A stretch of DNA of 64,000 bases from the NCBI RefSeq assembly GCF_036320965.1, contig NC_092289.1, positions 18,972,778 through 19,036,777 of the forward strand, written 5' to 3'. The position numbers and the translations under genes are program-made. Source of the DNA: Panulirus ornatus. Its lineage: Eukaryota; Arthropoda; Malacostraca; Decapoda; Palinuridae. Below are positions 1 through 13,565 of this stretch, piece by piece; within the stretch, counting starts at the first letter, position 1, and every line of letters starts with the position of its first letter. Under the pieces are notes generated by a model that saw only the letters and a program-made list of their open reading frames with translations, did not search any database and was not told the origin of the DNA.

Positions 1-603
1 AGGCGGATAAAAGCAAGGAAGATTGAAAGCTCAGGTAAGAGGTCAATGGCCATTAGGTGATAACTGTAAAAGGCCATCTGAAGACAAAAAAAAAAGGCCA
101 AGCGTCTCTGCCTGGCTAAAACTCTGACGATTCTTTGACACACACACACAAAAAAAAGGAGATAAAAATTGACAAAAAGGTCCCCCCCTCCGAGCCGGCA
201 GCAGAATTAAAGAACTGAGTTTGTCTGGAGAGGCAAGAGGTTTTGGCTTACCCTACCTTAGAAGAGAGAAGAGCGATGGGTAACCTGATCATAGCCCTTC
301 GGCTTTTGAAACAGATTGATAATAACCTGTACAGTGAACAGCTCTTCGAGATGTTAGGATGAGGTAATCACAGAGCAGAACATGACGTTAATCTAGAAAT
401 TCGTTAGGAGAGATGTAAATAGATACTCTTGTGCTATAAGAGAAGTGGATGAAAGGAATGAAATAACTGACAACACGGCTCGTACAGATAGCATATATAG
501 ATGATAAGAAACTTAATGACACGAGAGAGTGTTAAGGAAATGGGGCCTGACGAGTGTCATACTCCTTTCCCGTACAGTGCAAATAGGAAACTGCATATGT
601 ATA

Positions 604-649
<46 letters not shown>

Positions 650-1034
650 TATACACACACACACACATATGAATACATAGACAGATAACTAAATGAATAG
701 GTACACAGGTGCACCGATGATTAACACATATGTCCATGTCTTCTTTTTTTTTGTGTGTGTGTATACGTTTTTTTGAGAAGATGTTTGTGTATTTGTGGTT
801 GTGTAAAGTGTTGTTATATATGTATGTGCATATGTATACATGCATGTATGTACGTGTGTGTGTGTGTGTGTGTGTGCGTGTGTGTGTGTCTGTGTGTGTG
901 TGTGTGTGTCATGCTCCATGGAATGTTTTCCCTGAGTGTTGATCCATCAAATCCTGTTCCCTTTTGTGTTGAGTTTTTGTGATGGGTGTGGTGGCGTTGG
1001 GGTGTCAGAATGCACACGCACACACACACACACA

Positions 1035-1082
<48 letters not shown>

Positions 1083-1161
1083 TACATGCATGTATACATA
1101 TGCACGTACATGTATAACAAGAATTTACACAAGCTCAAATACACAAACGTCCACTCAGAAG

Positions 1162-1230
<69 letters not shown>

Positions 1231-1330
1231 TGTCTTGACACTGAGTAAGGAAACAAAAAGATAAGATTTTATCATGTCTTCCCGAGTTTTGCCTCTCACC
1301 AGCAGTCGCTCAATATAAACCAGGGCAAGG
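1..1330. repeat. microsatellite-rich flank upstream of D1
   Basis: No gene is supported here. Four long CA/GT tracts stand out (about 609-665, 857-909, 1015-1078 and 1168-1229), separated by related pieces containing ATGTATACAT-type motifs. Parts of 780-850 and 1080-1150 look like inverted copies of one another, so this may be a local inverted duplication. Open frames here are only poly-His/Thr or poly-Cys/Val translations of the microsatellites. Confidence 0.85.
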
Positions 1331-1379
1331 AGGAGCTTCGTTACACACTCGCCCTGTCTTCTGCCCTGAGACGACACAG
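1311..1379 (+). promoter_or_regulatory. D1 promoter and non-coding exon 1
   Basis: A TATA-like AATATAAAC lies at 1312-1320. It is followed by a short leader, roughly 1332-1379, related to other exon 1 sequences in the cluster (GAGCTTC...CACACTCGCCCTGTC also occurs at D3). The donor would be GTATAT at 1380. The transcription start is inferred from spacing only. Confidence 0.55.
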
Positions 1380-1879
1380 GTATATCACCCAGACCACCTT
1401 GCCAGAGACAGCCTACAGAATCTTCGTGAGTCTTACAGCTCTGGTTTTTTTCTAATTCATTTTTGTAGGGAGGATCATACAAAGGGCTATGTTCCATGTA
1501 GTATGTGATGGTTAAACGGAGGTGGGGTGAGCATCGTCCTCATAATAATGAGATGCTTTTCTTAACCCCTTCTCATACGAATCAGGCATACTTTTGAATC
1601 CATCATTTCCATGCGTGCTTACTTCATCCTCGTTCAGCCCATATTCCCAGTCTACGATGTTCCTCTTGAGGGGGAAGAGATGTTTCCTTATTCTATCCAG
1701 CCCTTTTTTTCTTGTCTTGCGTATTTTGCTTTGAAGTTCCTCCTGATGTTCGAGAACTTATTATCTTTAAGATGGTTGCTTGTTCACAGTTCATGTGAAT
1801 ATCTTTAGATACAGCATCTTGCCCTTACGTTACCTACTGACTGTATGATGTGTCTCTCTTCTCTCAACAGGTTTGAAAC

Positions 1880-2909
1880 ATGATGAAGACCAAGACAATT
1901 GTGCTTCTGCTGCTGGTGGTGTTGGTGGCGGCCACCGTAGTGCAAGGTGAGTGACCTTAGTACATACGTGGTGACCTTAGTGCACGGTGAGTGACCTTAG
2001 TACATACATGGTGACCTTAGTGCACGGTGAGTGGCCACAGTGCATACATGATGACCTTAGTGCACGGTGAGTGAGCTTAGTACATACATGGTGACCTTAG
2101 TGCACGGTGAGTGACCTTAGTACATACGTGGTGACCTTAGTGCACGGTGAGTGACCTTAGTACATATATGGTCACCTTAGAGCACGGTGAGTGACCTTAG
2201 TATATGGTAAAACCTTTTAAATGGTGATTACCAATTTTACATGAAATAAAAGGCCTATATAGTGTATCATGATTCTTGGTGAGGGAGCTTACTATATGGT
2301 GATCATATACAGCTTAAGTATCTGTGCACAGGTAAGGTGGCAGGATTCTGGTGTCACAGTAGGCAGTGTCTAGCCACTAACTTCTCTGGTCCTCCTCTCT
2401 GTCCACAAGTTAGGTGGCAGGATGCTGGTGTCACAGTAGGCAGTGTCCAGCCACTAACTTCTCTGGTCCTCCTCTCTGTCCACAAGTTAGGTGGCAGGAT
2501 GCTGGTGTCACAGTAGGCAGTGTCCAGCCACTAACTTCTCTGGTCCTCCTCTCTGTCCACAGGTAAGGTGGCAGGATGCTGGTGTCATAGTAGGCAGTGT
2601 CCAGCCACTAACTTCTCTGGTCCTCCTCTCTGTCCACAAGTTAGGTGGCGGGTTGCTTGTGACAAAGCGCCTGGGACTAGCTTTCTCTTCTTCTCATCAT
2701 CCAACTGTCAGGTGGCTCCGTCTTATATTTCTAACCTAATTCTTTCACGTTTCTTTGCAGCTGTTCCCCATGGCAATTTAACGGGATTTCATAGTTGCAC
2801 CGGACCTGAGATGAAATGCGTGTATAGCTCTGATTGCCTGGAGATAAAGACAGCCTATATATGCCCTGATACCCAGGTCTGTTGCGACAATGAAAATGCC
2901 ATCTATTGA
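1880..2909 (+). CDS. D1, beta-defensin-like secreted peptide (anionic)
   Basis: Two coding exons, 1880-1946 and 2761-2909, give 71 residues. Exon 2 begins after CTCTCAACAG at 1870; the first of two adjacent ATGs was taken as start. It encodes a hydrophobic signal peptide (MMKTKTIVLLLL onward) and ends in phase 1 at donor GTGAGT. Exon 3 follows TTTCTTTGCAG and encodes the mature peptide with spacing C-x6-C-x5-C-x8-C-x5-CC, the beta-defensin pattern, ending CDNENAIY. The mature part has about six acidic and two basic residues, so it is unusually anionic for an antimicrobial peptide, and the usual G-x-C before Cys2 is replaced by EMKC. A candidate polyadenylation signal AATAAA is at 3348-3353. 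The expected role is secreted innate-immune effector; killing activity is inference and less sure than for the cationic paralogues. Confidence 0.87.
1947..2215 (+). repeat. 40-bp splice-donor minisatellite, D1 intron 2
   Basis: Six exact-length 40-bp units start at 1947, 1987, 2027, 2067, 2107 and 2147, with a seventh partial unit at 2187. Each begins GTGAGTG, and most end TTAGTGCACG, so nearly every unit boundary recreates ..CACG|GTGAGT, the exon-end plus donor context. The first unit starts exactly at the genuine donor. Internally the unit is a 20-bp dimer sharing GTGACCTTAGTRCA. Confidence 0.93.
2332..2716 (+). repeat. 77-bp minisatellite with acceptor/donor-like junctions, D1 intron 2
   Basis: Copies start at 2332, 2409, 2486, 2563 and 2640 (period 77; the last is truncated). 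Each unit ends CTCCTCTCTGTCCACA(A/G), followed by GT(A/T)AGGTGGC. Where the text reads CACAG|GTAAGG (2332 and 2563) a polypyrimidine/AG acceptor directly abuts a donor. The same element recurs at D3-D7. Confidence 0.9.
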
Positions 2910-4058
2910 TGAAGAAGACCTGTGGCCATGAAGGGGGTCTGCGGCTATCACCAGACGACCTGCTGCACGAAAACCTCCTTCTTCTGCCAGCGGTTCCCAC
3001 GGAGGTGTTCACCGTTGACAGTCACTGGGGCGCGCACCATCATGAGATCCCATACGACGTTTCTACGCCTCCAATCACGACTCTAAAGGCTTTAGATTCT
3101 CCCCCTCCTCTGTTATCAGAAGCTTCAAATTCTCTGCAGGATCAGCACAGGAAATTTATAAAGTAGTGTCTGTCTTTAATACACCTGGTGAGAATGAGTG
3201 TCATTACTGTTACACTGAGAGATCCATCGGTATGTGCTCTTACTTACCTTAAAGTCGGCTTCTTAGATGATTTATTCATTTTCTTTCATGTTAAAGCTTT
3301 ATGTGCATTTAGCGATTCACTTTGGATTATGTTGTTGAAATTTCATCAATAAATCACAATCGATTTGATTGTTTCTGTACTTGCATATCTTCGTTTCATT
3401 TATAAAACTAGTGTCATTCCTACAAAGGTGTCTGTTTGATAAGATTTGACCCGCTTTTGTTTGTATAAGAGATGTAATCCTCCTTATAGATGCCTCGTAA
3501 ACATCTAAGGGTGTTTGCTGAAGGGTATTTAAAGTACACCGTGAAAACCCCCAAAAATATGAGATGAAGACGAGCCCCATTCGTTAACATATTCACATCT
3601 TCAAAGCTGAGTGACACGTCCACGATCGGAAATGAGGAAGGCAGTCTGACTCCATCAAGAAAGTTACTCAGGGAGAAATAAAGGTGAAGCAGAGTAGGAC
3701 TAGAGCCAGAATGATGCTTAAGGCCCGAAATTCTGTCATAAACAGAAAACGAGTATATCTATACCAATATATATTGATAAAATCTCTCTTTATTTAATGT
3801 AATATTTTTCCTTGTGTGTACGTACATGCGCAACTAAAGGGCCTCACAGTATTTTCCTTGAATGCAGCTGCCACATTCTGCATTCTGGCTGGAAGGTGTT
3901 GTTGCCATGGGCTATGTAGATGCTCCTACCTGATGCTGCCATCTTATCTTTATACCAAATGCCGCTGGGTCCTTAGCGGTGATTAGCGTGCGTGAGTGAC
4001 TACCCGAAAGCCCTTATTAGCTTCTAGAGGAAGCAACCGCTTGTGTGAGAGTCAGGGA

Positions 4059-4105
<47 letters not shown>

Positions 4106-4464
4106 GGTGTGTCCTGCGACAGGCGTTTGACAGGACTGTGTGTTGTCACCACCCCTGTTTGGTGAAGGACATGGTGGAGCAAGGAGGAGGAGGAGGTGGT
4201 GGTGAGGTGAAGTCATGAAGATGTAGAGGATTGGTCCTGTATAGCTTAAGTTGTCTAGGAATGACAAGGTCACTACACACCATCCTATGTTTTGCCTCCT
4301 GTTCAATGTGTTACAGACCTCTTACGGTATCTATTTTTGCTCTCTGTCACCGATCCTCTGAAGATGGGGTAATACACGAAAGATCTCAAAATCCTCGTGT
4401 GTCCTTCTCCTACTGGTGTTTCTGGATTTTGGAAGTCACGTGCTTATTATGATTCCATACTATT

Positions 4465-4600
4465 TGCCATTTCCCGCATTAGCGAGGTAGCGCTGAGAAC
4501 AGAGGACTGAGCCATTGAGGGAATATCCTCACTTGGCCCCCTTCTCTGCTCCCCTTTTGGAAAATCAAAAAAAAGAAAGAAAAAAAAAGAGAGCTACAGC
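4465..4600 (+). mobile_element. short interspersed repeat copy
   Basis: It shares GCCATTTCCCGC..TAGCGAGGTAGCG, AACAGAGGACTG.GCC, GGGAATATCCTCAC and CTTTTGGAAAAT with copies at about 22.93, 45.63, 45.96 (inverted) and 63.74 kb. Copies carry an internal A-rich stretch. SINE-like by size and dispersion; no tRNA-derived head was recognised. Confidence 0.65.
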
Positions 4601-5084
4601 CTCTCCCTGCCTCGCTCATGGTGGGAAGCCGAACACCGGAACAAGAACAAAGACAAGTAACAAGAACAAAGACAAGTAACAAGAACAAAGACAAGTAACA
4701 AGAACAAAGATAGTTATAGTCAAGGTCACAGTTCAGGGAACGCTACCTTGAACAACGTTACACTTGAGTGTAGGAATTTCCGCTCTGACCACTGGCTTCT
4801 GTAAATATGTTTCCTACTCTTGATTGTCTTATCGGATATGCAAACAATGATATATTCTTTGCCCTCAGCAACCAACAGACTAGAAACAGGGTTATAGATG
4901 AACACAACAGAGACCCAACGTCCAAGCGAGATACAGGCGACTAAACACTATCATTTGCTGACCGTGATATTTCTGAGTCCAAAGCATAGGTTCGAATACT
5001 GATATTTTCTTTTTTTTTTTGGGCAGTCAGTCCATGGTCAACCTAACACTCCATCATCTCTCACGGATGTAGAGAGAAAAGGTG

Positions 5085-5285
5085 AATAAGAACAAGATTA
5101 TTCGGTCTAGCAGGTTTGTTGGGAGTGTGTGAGTTTGGATGGAGAAAAATTGGAGGAAGTGAAGCGTTTTTTTTTGGGTATCTGGGACTGGACATGGCAG
5201 CGAATGGAACCATGGAAGCGGAGGTGAGTCATTTGAGTGGGGAAGGGGGCGAAGGTTCTGGGAGCGGTGGGGAAAAAATTACTGT
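5085..5285 (+). mobile_element. degraded LINE reverse-transcriptase fragment
   Basis: The stretch reads like the late reverse-transcriptase region of a common decapod non-LTR element: GAGTTTGGATGGAGAAAAA, GAGGAAGTGAAGCG, TATCTGGGACTGGA and GGAACCATGGAAGCGGAGGT. These correspond to an EF.WRKIGGSE.F.YLGLDMAANGTMEAEV protein stretch with frameshifts. It is a fragment only. Family recognition is from memory of decapod genomes. Confidence 0.55.
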
Positions 5286-5961
5286 CCTGCATTCAACAGA
5301 AAAACATTTATCAATTGAAGAATAACCTCTTAATGTCTCTGAGTTGAAGAGGATTACGTCCCTGGATTGATATGTTAAGCGATATGCTTACTGGGTGAAG
5401 TTTACTGACGAGAAGGAAACAGAAATATGAAAACAAACACAAATATCAAGTCTTGTCCATGGGGTAGCTGTCAACAAGAGGCTTGAACAGAAGGACGCGT
5501 GTAAGGAGTGAAAAATGTCTCAGTGTGAAGCAGACTTTAATAATAAAGATTGTATTATTGATTACAACTCTGAAGATCAGATATCGTTTGTGAATACCGC
5601 CGTTTAGTCAAGCAGACTGTGAGCAGAAATAAAAATTTCTCAAGGGGTGGGACTTAGGGAAGGGGGGAGAAATAATTTCCCTCTGAAATCAAAGACAGAA
5701 ATATACATGACGCGAAGTCAAGACTTTCGAGAGAAGGTAGATTCCAATGGGCTTCGCTTGACATCGACTTCACTTCGGAATGATAGGGAGAAAGCAGAGG
5801 TCTTGGTCATCTGGGAGTCGGGTAGAGTGGAGGAAGCCCGAAAGGTCGTCTTGCAGAGGATCAAGCGTTGAGTGGAACTCCGGGAGATCGGTGGAAAGAC
5901 AGACCGTCACTCAGACAGCAACAGTCATCAGAACCAGCTCTTTCAGCCATCATTCGAAGCC

Positions 5962-7591
<1,630 letters not shown>

Positions 7592-8190
7592 CTTTCAAAC
7601 CTGTTGAGAGAAGAGAGACACATCATACAGTCAGTAGATAACGTAAGGGCAACATGCTGTATCTAAGGATATTCACAATACGTGAACCGTGCATAAGGAG
7701 CCAAACTCGACATTTCTCCTGTAGTCCAAGTTGAACTCTCAGGACATCGTAAATAATCACAGTAATACATTTTGTTTCGTCTTTAGTTACAACTTGGATG
7801 ATATAGACCTGATGAGCAAGGTGTAAGTCTTCTGAAGCAAACCTTTAGGTACTTTAAAGACAAAATATGAAGTTGATTGTCTCAAAGGATAAGATCAACC
7901 TTCTAAACTGAACGAATCACCTAAATAGCATATTGGCAGCCTTTCAAATTCAAGAGGGTCGAGCCATCATCAGGAATTTCCTTTTCTCAATATTTATCAA
8001 CACTTTAAACCTGATATATCTCATCGTTTTTTTTTTTTGAGGGGGGAGGGAAGAAATTCATTAAGATATGTTTTAATCTTAATGTTGATATCGAACTTGA
8101 AGTTGATGATAGATATTTTCCACCCCAATGTTGTCTCGACAGTCACATGCACCAGACTGGCTTCGTTGTCAGTGATGTGTGAGTTCTTAC

Positions 8191-8291
8191 CTGAAGTCGT
8201 GACTGGAACATGGACAGGCAGGAGACTTGGGTGAGTGTGAGGTGAAACTCAGTATCTCTCGCTTTATATATATATATATACGCCTAACGCC
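8191..8291 (-). promoter_or_regulatory. D2 core promoter and exon 1
   Basis: On the minus strand GCGTTAGGCGTATATATA (8291 downward) is followed by a leader containing GTTTCACCTCACACTC and ending CGACTTCAG at 8191, with donor GTAAGA. The same element/TATA/leader order is present at D3, D4 and, more diverged, D8 and D9. Confidence 0.7.
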
Positions 8292-8299
8292 AGCGGAGT

Positions 8300-8818
8300 A
8301 CCAGAATATCTATTCTAGGATATTATCTTTTTTTTTTTATCCTTGTCACGACTTCATATGCAATGGAGCGAGGACATGGACTTTTGGTGAAAAGAATTTA
8401 TACGTTGCCGACACACAGATTATCACTATTATTGTTATCATTATTTAAGTGACTCCCTTTTATGGAATTCAGCTCCAGGACTGTACTCCACTGATAAACC
8501 AAGGAAATGATGGATACCTTTATTGCACAATGAGAGTGTAATGCCATTCGTCCATAGATGATGACATCTCTTTGATTTCTAACCTGTGGTTTAACCCCTT
8601 GCTCGCGGCGTCCAACTAAAGCGGAGTGCGACCCTCATTTTCAGTAATCTGGATCATCAGAGCTAAGGACACTGGGACATACCAACTGGGTAGAATCTGC
8701 GCCTCTCAGCACACACGATCGTCAAGTTTACGATCAGCCGATCAGTCTGCCACACACGTCCTCATGGATGTAAACAAAACGCACACATATAAATACAAAT
8801 AGCTCAAGCGTACCTACA

Positions 8819-8853
<35 letters not shown>

Positions 8854-10820
8854 GGGAAATACACAGTCACATATACATACAAACACGTATATATGTGACC
8901 CAAGACGAGAAGGGACGGGTCCCTCATCCCACTGGTTCCAGTGAGGAAATAGAATAGTCAGAATTAGGTTGGTGACGAGGGGACGATTTATCTATAGTGT
9001 TATAGAAAAGCAGTATATGGATTACATAGCCAGGATGAGTTTGATGAATCTTGCCAGAGATGAAAACGAAGAGGATAAGGTCATGTTGAGATGATTAAAA
9101 AGTCATTAAGAGCCAATAGACAGACGATGAAAGTCTATAGAGGCAAGAACATAGCTTGCTTGTCCTGCCTCCGATATGTGTAACGGAGGGATAATCATAT
9201 TCGAGGGAAAAAAGCAAGATTAGAACCGACGAAGGTGAGAGAAACAGGTTGCACGGGTGGCAACGAATGCCTTCAGAACACTGAAGGACATTATGGGGAC
9301 GAATGGATAGCCCCGCTCCACTTCCTCTTACGAACGACAGGGGAACCTACGAACTGAGACTTACTAAGGACAGTCGTGAGGGACGAGTGATGAAGACTGG
9401 AAGGTTAGGAATGGTCTAAGACTTGGAAAAAAATAAACCCAAAACCCACACGATCCATTAAACTTTAAGAGGAAATGGAGACTAGTTTTAAAGTACATGG
9501 CGATGAGCGGTGGTCATGATATATGCTGAGAGGGATACCATGCGGAGAAGTGGAAGTCTTGGGTCAAAAGAGTGAGAAGTGAACGGGATATAAATCAGCG
9601 ACGATAGATGAACTACAAAGAAGGAATCTGAGAAATCCTAAGAGAGAAAATACGAGAATCAGGAGTATACTTAGAGGAGAGGAGAGAGGGGGCCCAAACC
9701 TGATCAAAGAGGATCGGGATATACAACCATAAGAATCAAACTCTTACAAAAGATTGTCATCTCTGCTATTAACGAGATGATCTACTTGCGAGTGCTTGAG
9801 ACGCAATATTGTCAGAAGGCAGGAATAGCGATCAGCGCTCAGGATCACCAAAAGTTACGGGTCACACGAGTGTAAGTGGTTGTCAAGTGTGTATGATGGA
9901 CAGATTGTCGCTAGGATCATGGAATGGGAGATTCTTAGGTGCAGATATGTGCGTGTCTGTATATATATATATGGAAAATGATATACTTTCATGTGTGTGT
10001 GTGTGTGTGTGTGTGTGTCTTAGTTACTGTAGCAAGTACGTATGTGCACGTCTGTCTTTGACTGGGAAAGTGCGTCTGTGATCACCAAAGGAACATAATG
10101 CAACCCTCGTATTCTGAGAGGCGCAGAACCCTTGTGTCTGGGAAATCCCACTTCTACTCAAGGACAAGGGTCAGGACGATCGTATGTAAGAAGTGGATGG
10201 TTGGAGGTCAACAGGTAAGTGGATTTCCAGAGCCTGTTTTCTTTAAATGCAGAGTTACCACTGCGTCCACACTGTGTCCCGGATACTAATGATTCTGTTG
10301 CCAGGGACGAGGTAGCATGTCTAGCACTGGGTGGATGGGTGTTAGATGGGTGATGGGTGATCTCCCATGTCAAGGGTATGGGTGATGTGATGCAGGATGC
10401 TCTCTAGGGCTTTTATGGTGATGGGTGAGATTCTGCACCGAGAGGGCTTGCTGGATGATGTATGCTGGATGTTCGAGCTGTTGTGATGGTGGCTGAGGTT
10501 CTCCATCCAGGGCTTGTTGGGGATGGATGGATGGATGGATGGATGGATGGATGGATGCTGGATGCGCGTTGTAACTGTTGTATCGATGGATGAAGACTGG
10601 TTTGAAAGACTGATCGAGTTATTGCTCTGTGTGTGTGTGTATGTGCTTTTGATGTATCATGTTTACAAAAGCAGAGGGGTGGGTGGGAGTTGGGATCTGT
10701 GGGAATAGATTCCTAAAGTGTTGAGTGGAAGTAAATTCCATTTTTGTATCTACATGTGGATGGTGGTCAGTTATCGTATGGTTTGAGTTTAAAAAGAAAA
10801 AAGAAACATAACTGGGCGCC
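8300..10820. other. unassigned intergenic DNA
   Basis: No gene recognised. It contains a short CA tract (8820-8852), a GT tract (9994-10018), a GGAT tetranucleotide tract (about 10522-10558) and GGATG-rich sequence around 10320-10560. Open frames are short and show no domain. Confidence 0.5.
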
Positions 10821-10829
10821 GGACATAAT

Positions 10830-10967
10830 GAAGTGAGATTGTATTGGATATTGGAACATTCTAAACTTGTAGCATCCTTAACTCTAACATTTCGTCACTC
10901 ATTGATGCTCCTCCTTCTAACCCTAATGCCTCTTCCCGTAATCTCTTTTGGGACTGTCCGAAAAGCG

Positions 10968-11055
<88 letters not shown>

Positions 11056-12490
11056 GACACAAGCAAAGCTTATGGATATGATGTCATCCATCCCCGTGCA
11101 CTGAAGGATTGTACCTTTGAATCTGCTTGCTCGTCTGTTCCGTTTCTGTCTAAAAAAATCAGAAATCCCATTTTCTCAGACCTCAGTGCTTTCTCTGATC
11201 AGTTGCATGGTTTCCATTGCGCGAGATTCACTGGTCATATTCTTTCTTGTCTTTCTGATGTCTGGTTACCATTCCTTACAGATTCTGGGGAATCCTGTCA
11301 AGTTGCCCTAGATATATTCAAAGCTTTTGGTTGGATGTGGTAACGAAGTCTCACCTCTATTGGCTTCCCGCCGTCACTTTGCTCCCTCATATCTAACTTC
11401 CTATCCAGCCGATCAATCTCCTCTGTTGTTAACGGGTCAGCTTTTATCCCTTTCTCCAACAATGGTTGTGTTCCTCAAGGTTCTGTCGTGTTTCCTTCAC
11501 TCTTTTTATGATACCATCGCCTTTATTCTCCAAATAACCAAATGCATTCATACGCTGACGACTGAACACTGTAATTCTCCACTTCATTCAAATCGCAAAC
11601 TTCTTCGCAGACTCGATCTGCGCCTCGTCTCGACACAACTTCCTCAATAAACTCCGACTTGGACCGGATACCTCATTGGGGTAGAAAAAATTTGATTAAG
11701 TTTAATGCCTTCAAGAACCAGTTTTTACCCATCATTCTATCGAAAAATCCTCAGAACTTTCCTTCCTCCTTCGACGGTTCTGTAATTCCACCTTTTCACT
11801 CAATGAATATACTGGGTCTTCCTGTAACATCCACACTTTCTTGGAAAAACTATATTACGGAAACAGCTGAGTCTGTTTCGAAGAATCTGGGACTCCTGTT
11901 TAGGTGTCGAATATTCTTTCCTTCCGAGCAATTGTTCCGTTTATACAAAGTATTGATCCATCCTCAAGTCGAACACTGCTTTCACATCTGGAGTGGTTCT
12001 AAGTCTCTGCATCCTTATTTGACGGAGATAAGCCGAAAGTGGTCTCGCCTTATCAACTCTTCAAGGTCAACCTTCAGAATATGACCCACTTGCCCTACGT
12101 CACACAGTTGGTTCGATGATTTCCCCTCTACTGTAGGTATTACTTCAGCTTTTCCTCCCGAAAGATGGCTGTTTGTGTGCCCCCCTTCCCACCACCACTG
12201 GCTAGACCAGCCAATACTCGGCAAGCTGCTGCGTCATATGATTACTCTATGGCCATTGACAATTCAAGGATGGTGGGCAGTTTTCGTCATTGTTTCTTCC
12301 CCTACACCTCGAAGCTTTGGAACTCTCTTCCTTCTTCTGTCTTCTACAGTAACTGTGGCCTGGCACATATCAAAAGGTAGGTCTTTCACTCCCTCCAAAA
12401 TTCGTAAATACTTTCCCTTGTTTCTTCTTTTTATCTATTATAAACAACTCTATATTTCAAGCAATGCCAGTCCTTCCTGTTGACGTATAT
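10830..12490 (+). mobile_element. degenerate jockey-like LINE reverse transcriptase
   Basis: Several frames, offset by frameshifts and interrupted by a CT microsatellite at 10970-11054, recover a jockey-type reverse-transcriptase region in order: DTSKAYGYDVIHPRALKDC, FSDQLHGFHCARFTGHILS, a VALDIFKAFG motif-A remnant, then WGRKNLIKFNAFKNQFLPI, FDGSVIPPFHSMNILGLPV, STLSWKNYITE and FRCRIFFPSEQLFRLYKVLI, ending with a LARPANTRQAA / LWNSLPSSVF tail. The catalytic YADD is not intact. An A-rich stretch follows at 12517-12537. This is a dead copy. Confidence 0.8.
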
Positions 12491-12539
12491 CCGTCACCGG
12501 ATCCCCTCAACGTAAAAAAAGAAAAGAAAAAGAAAACGT

Positions 12540-13066
12540 TAAGTGTTCTGAGGGCGTTTAGTGTATGAACACCCTTGAGGTTGATCTTTGTGGTGTGGGG
12601 AATAAATGTCACATATGTGTGCTATATGTGATAACTTGTGTTACTGGATATTTCTTCAGTTGCCATTAAAGTGTTTACTAGATGGGGTCGGCTGGATTCC
12701 AGTCTGTTAAGAGTGCCAAAGCTGGCATATTGACATTCTGTTTTAGATGAACCATGTATTCTAAATCCGCTTTGTTGTGTTGTATATTTGGCGATGTTCG
12801 AATAGTCCTAGCGTGTGTGGTGTCACTACGATATTTTTTTGCATACAAGAGGACTTCTGAGGTGTGGTCTACAAGGGGAGTTAGGAGATCGAGGAAGGAA
12901 GAGACTAGAGGAGAATGGGACAAGAGCTGTTCTCCTGGGGAACTCCAATGTTGAGGTAGATGCTTTGGGAGATGAAGACCTTGTGGATGTTGTCTGTTAT
13001 CTTTGGTGTGAGAATGCACTAGAGGTGTGAGAAATTAAGTCAAATGGTTTAATGATATCGAAAATC

Positions 13067-13139
<73 letters not shown>

Positions 13140-13260
13140 GTGTGTGTGTGTGTTGAATACATTGATTTGTTCATACAAGTAAATCGGTAACTTGTGCATA
13201 TCAAATCGTGGCATTGAGCATGAAAAATGGCAAAACTCCCCATCAAACATCCAGATAACT
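12540..13260. other. upstream flank of D3 with GT tract
   Basis: No gene recognised. A GT tract with two small interruptions spans about 13071-13152. Small open frames at 12678-13019 have no recognisable domain. Confidence 0.5.
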
Positions 13261-13265
13261 CCATG

Positions 13266-13356
13266 GCGTTAGGCGTATATATAAGCAAGGTAAGTCGGAG
13301 CTTCATCTCACACTTGCCCTGTCCCTTGCCCATCACAGGTCCTTGGACGACTTGAG
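13266..13356 (+). promoter_or_regulatory. D3 core promoter and exon 1
   Basis: GCGTTAGGCGTATATATAAG begins at 13266 (TATA 13276-13284). The leader contains GGAGCTTCATCTCACACTTG and ends GACTTGAG at 13356, followed by donor GTAAGG at 13357. It is one of the clearest promoters in the cluster and matches D2, D4 and D9 in layout. Confidence 0.75.
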
Positions 13357-13388
13357 GTAAGGCCCTCCAAACTCCTGTTGAACGTCCC

Positions 13389-13565
<177 letters not shown>

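Larger units (their letters stand above)
3360..5960. other. intergenic between D1 and D2
   Basis: No gene recognised. It holds a GT tract (4063-4102), a short-interspersed-family copy near 4465-4600, a 19-bp tandem repeat (core AAGAACAAAGACAAGTAAC) at about 4643-4708, and a LINE fragment at 5085-5285. The rest is unassigned AT-rich DNA. Confidence 0.6.

Noticed and set aside
1611..1808. Similar small proteins at 1611-1808 and 44952-45251
   Set aside because: The similarity reflects the shared intron 1 of D1 and D9; the frames are not conserved as coding.
1947..2215. CRISPR-like array
   Set aside because: Units are contiguous with no unique spacers, the context is a eukaryotic intron, and the repeat is explained by the splice-donor minisatellite.
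2491..2909. Continuous open frame joining the 77-bp array to the D1 mature exon
   Set aside because: The frame passes through the intron by chance; a good acceptor (TTTCTTTGCAG) and the conserved phase 1 plan at all other loci support the spliced model.
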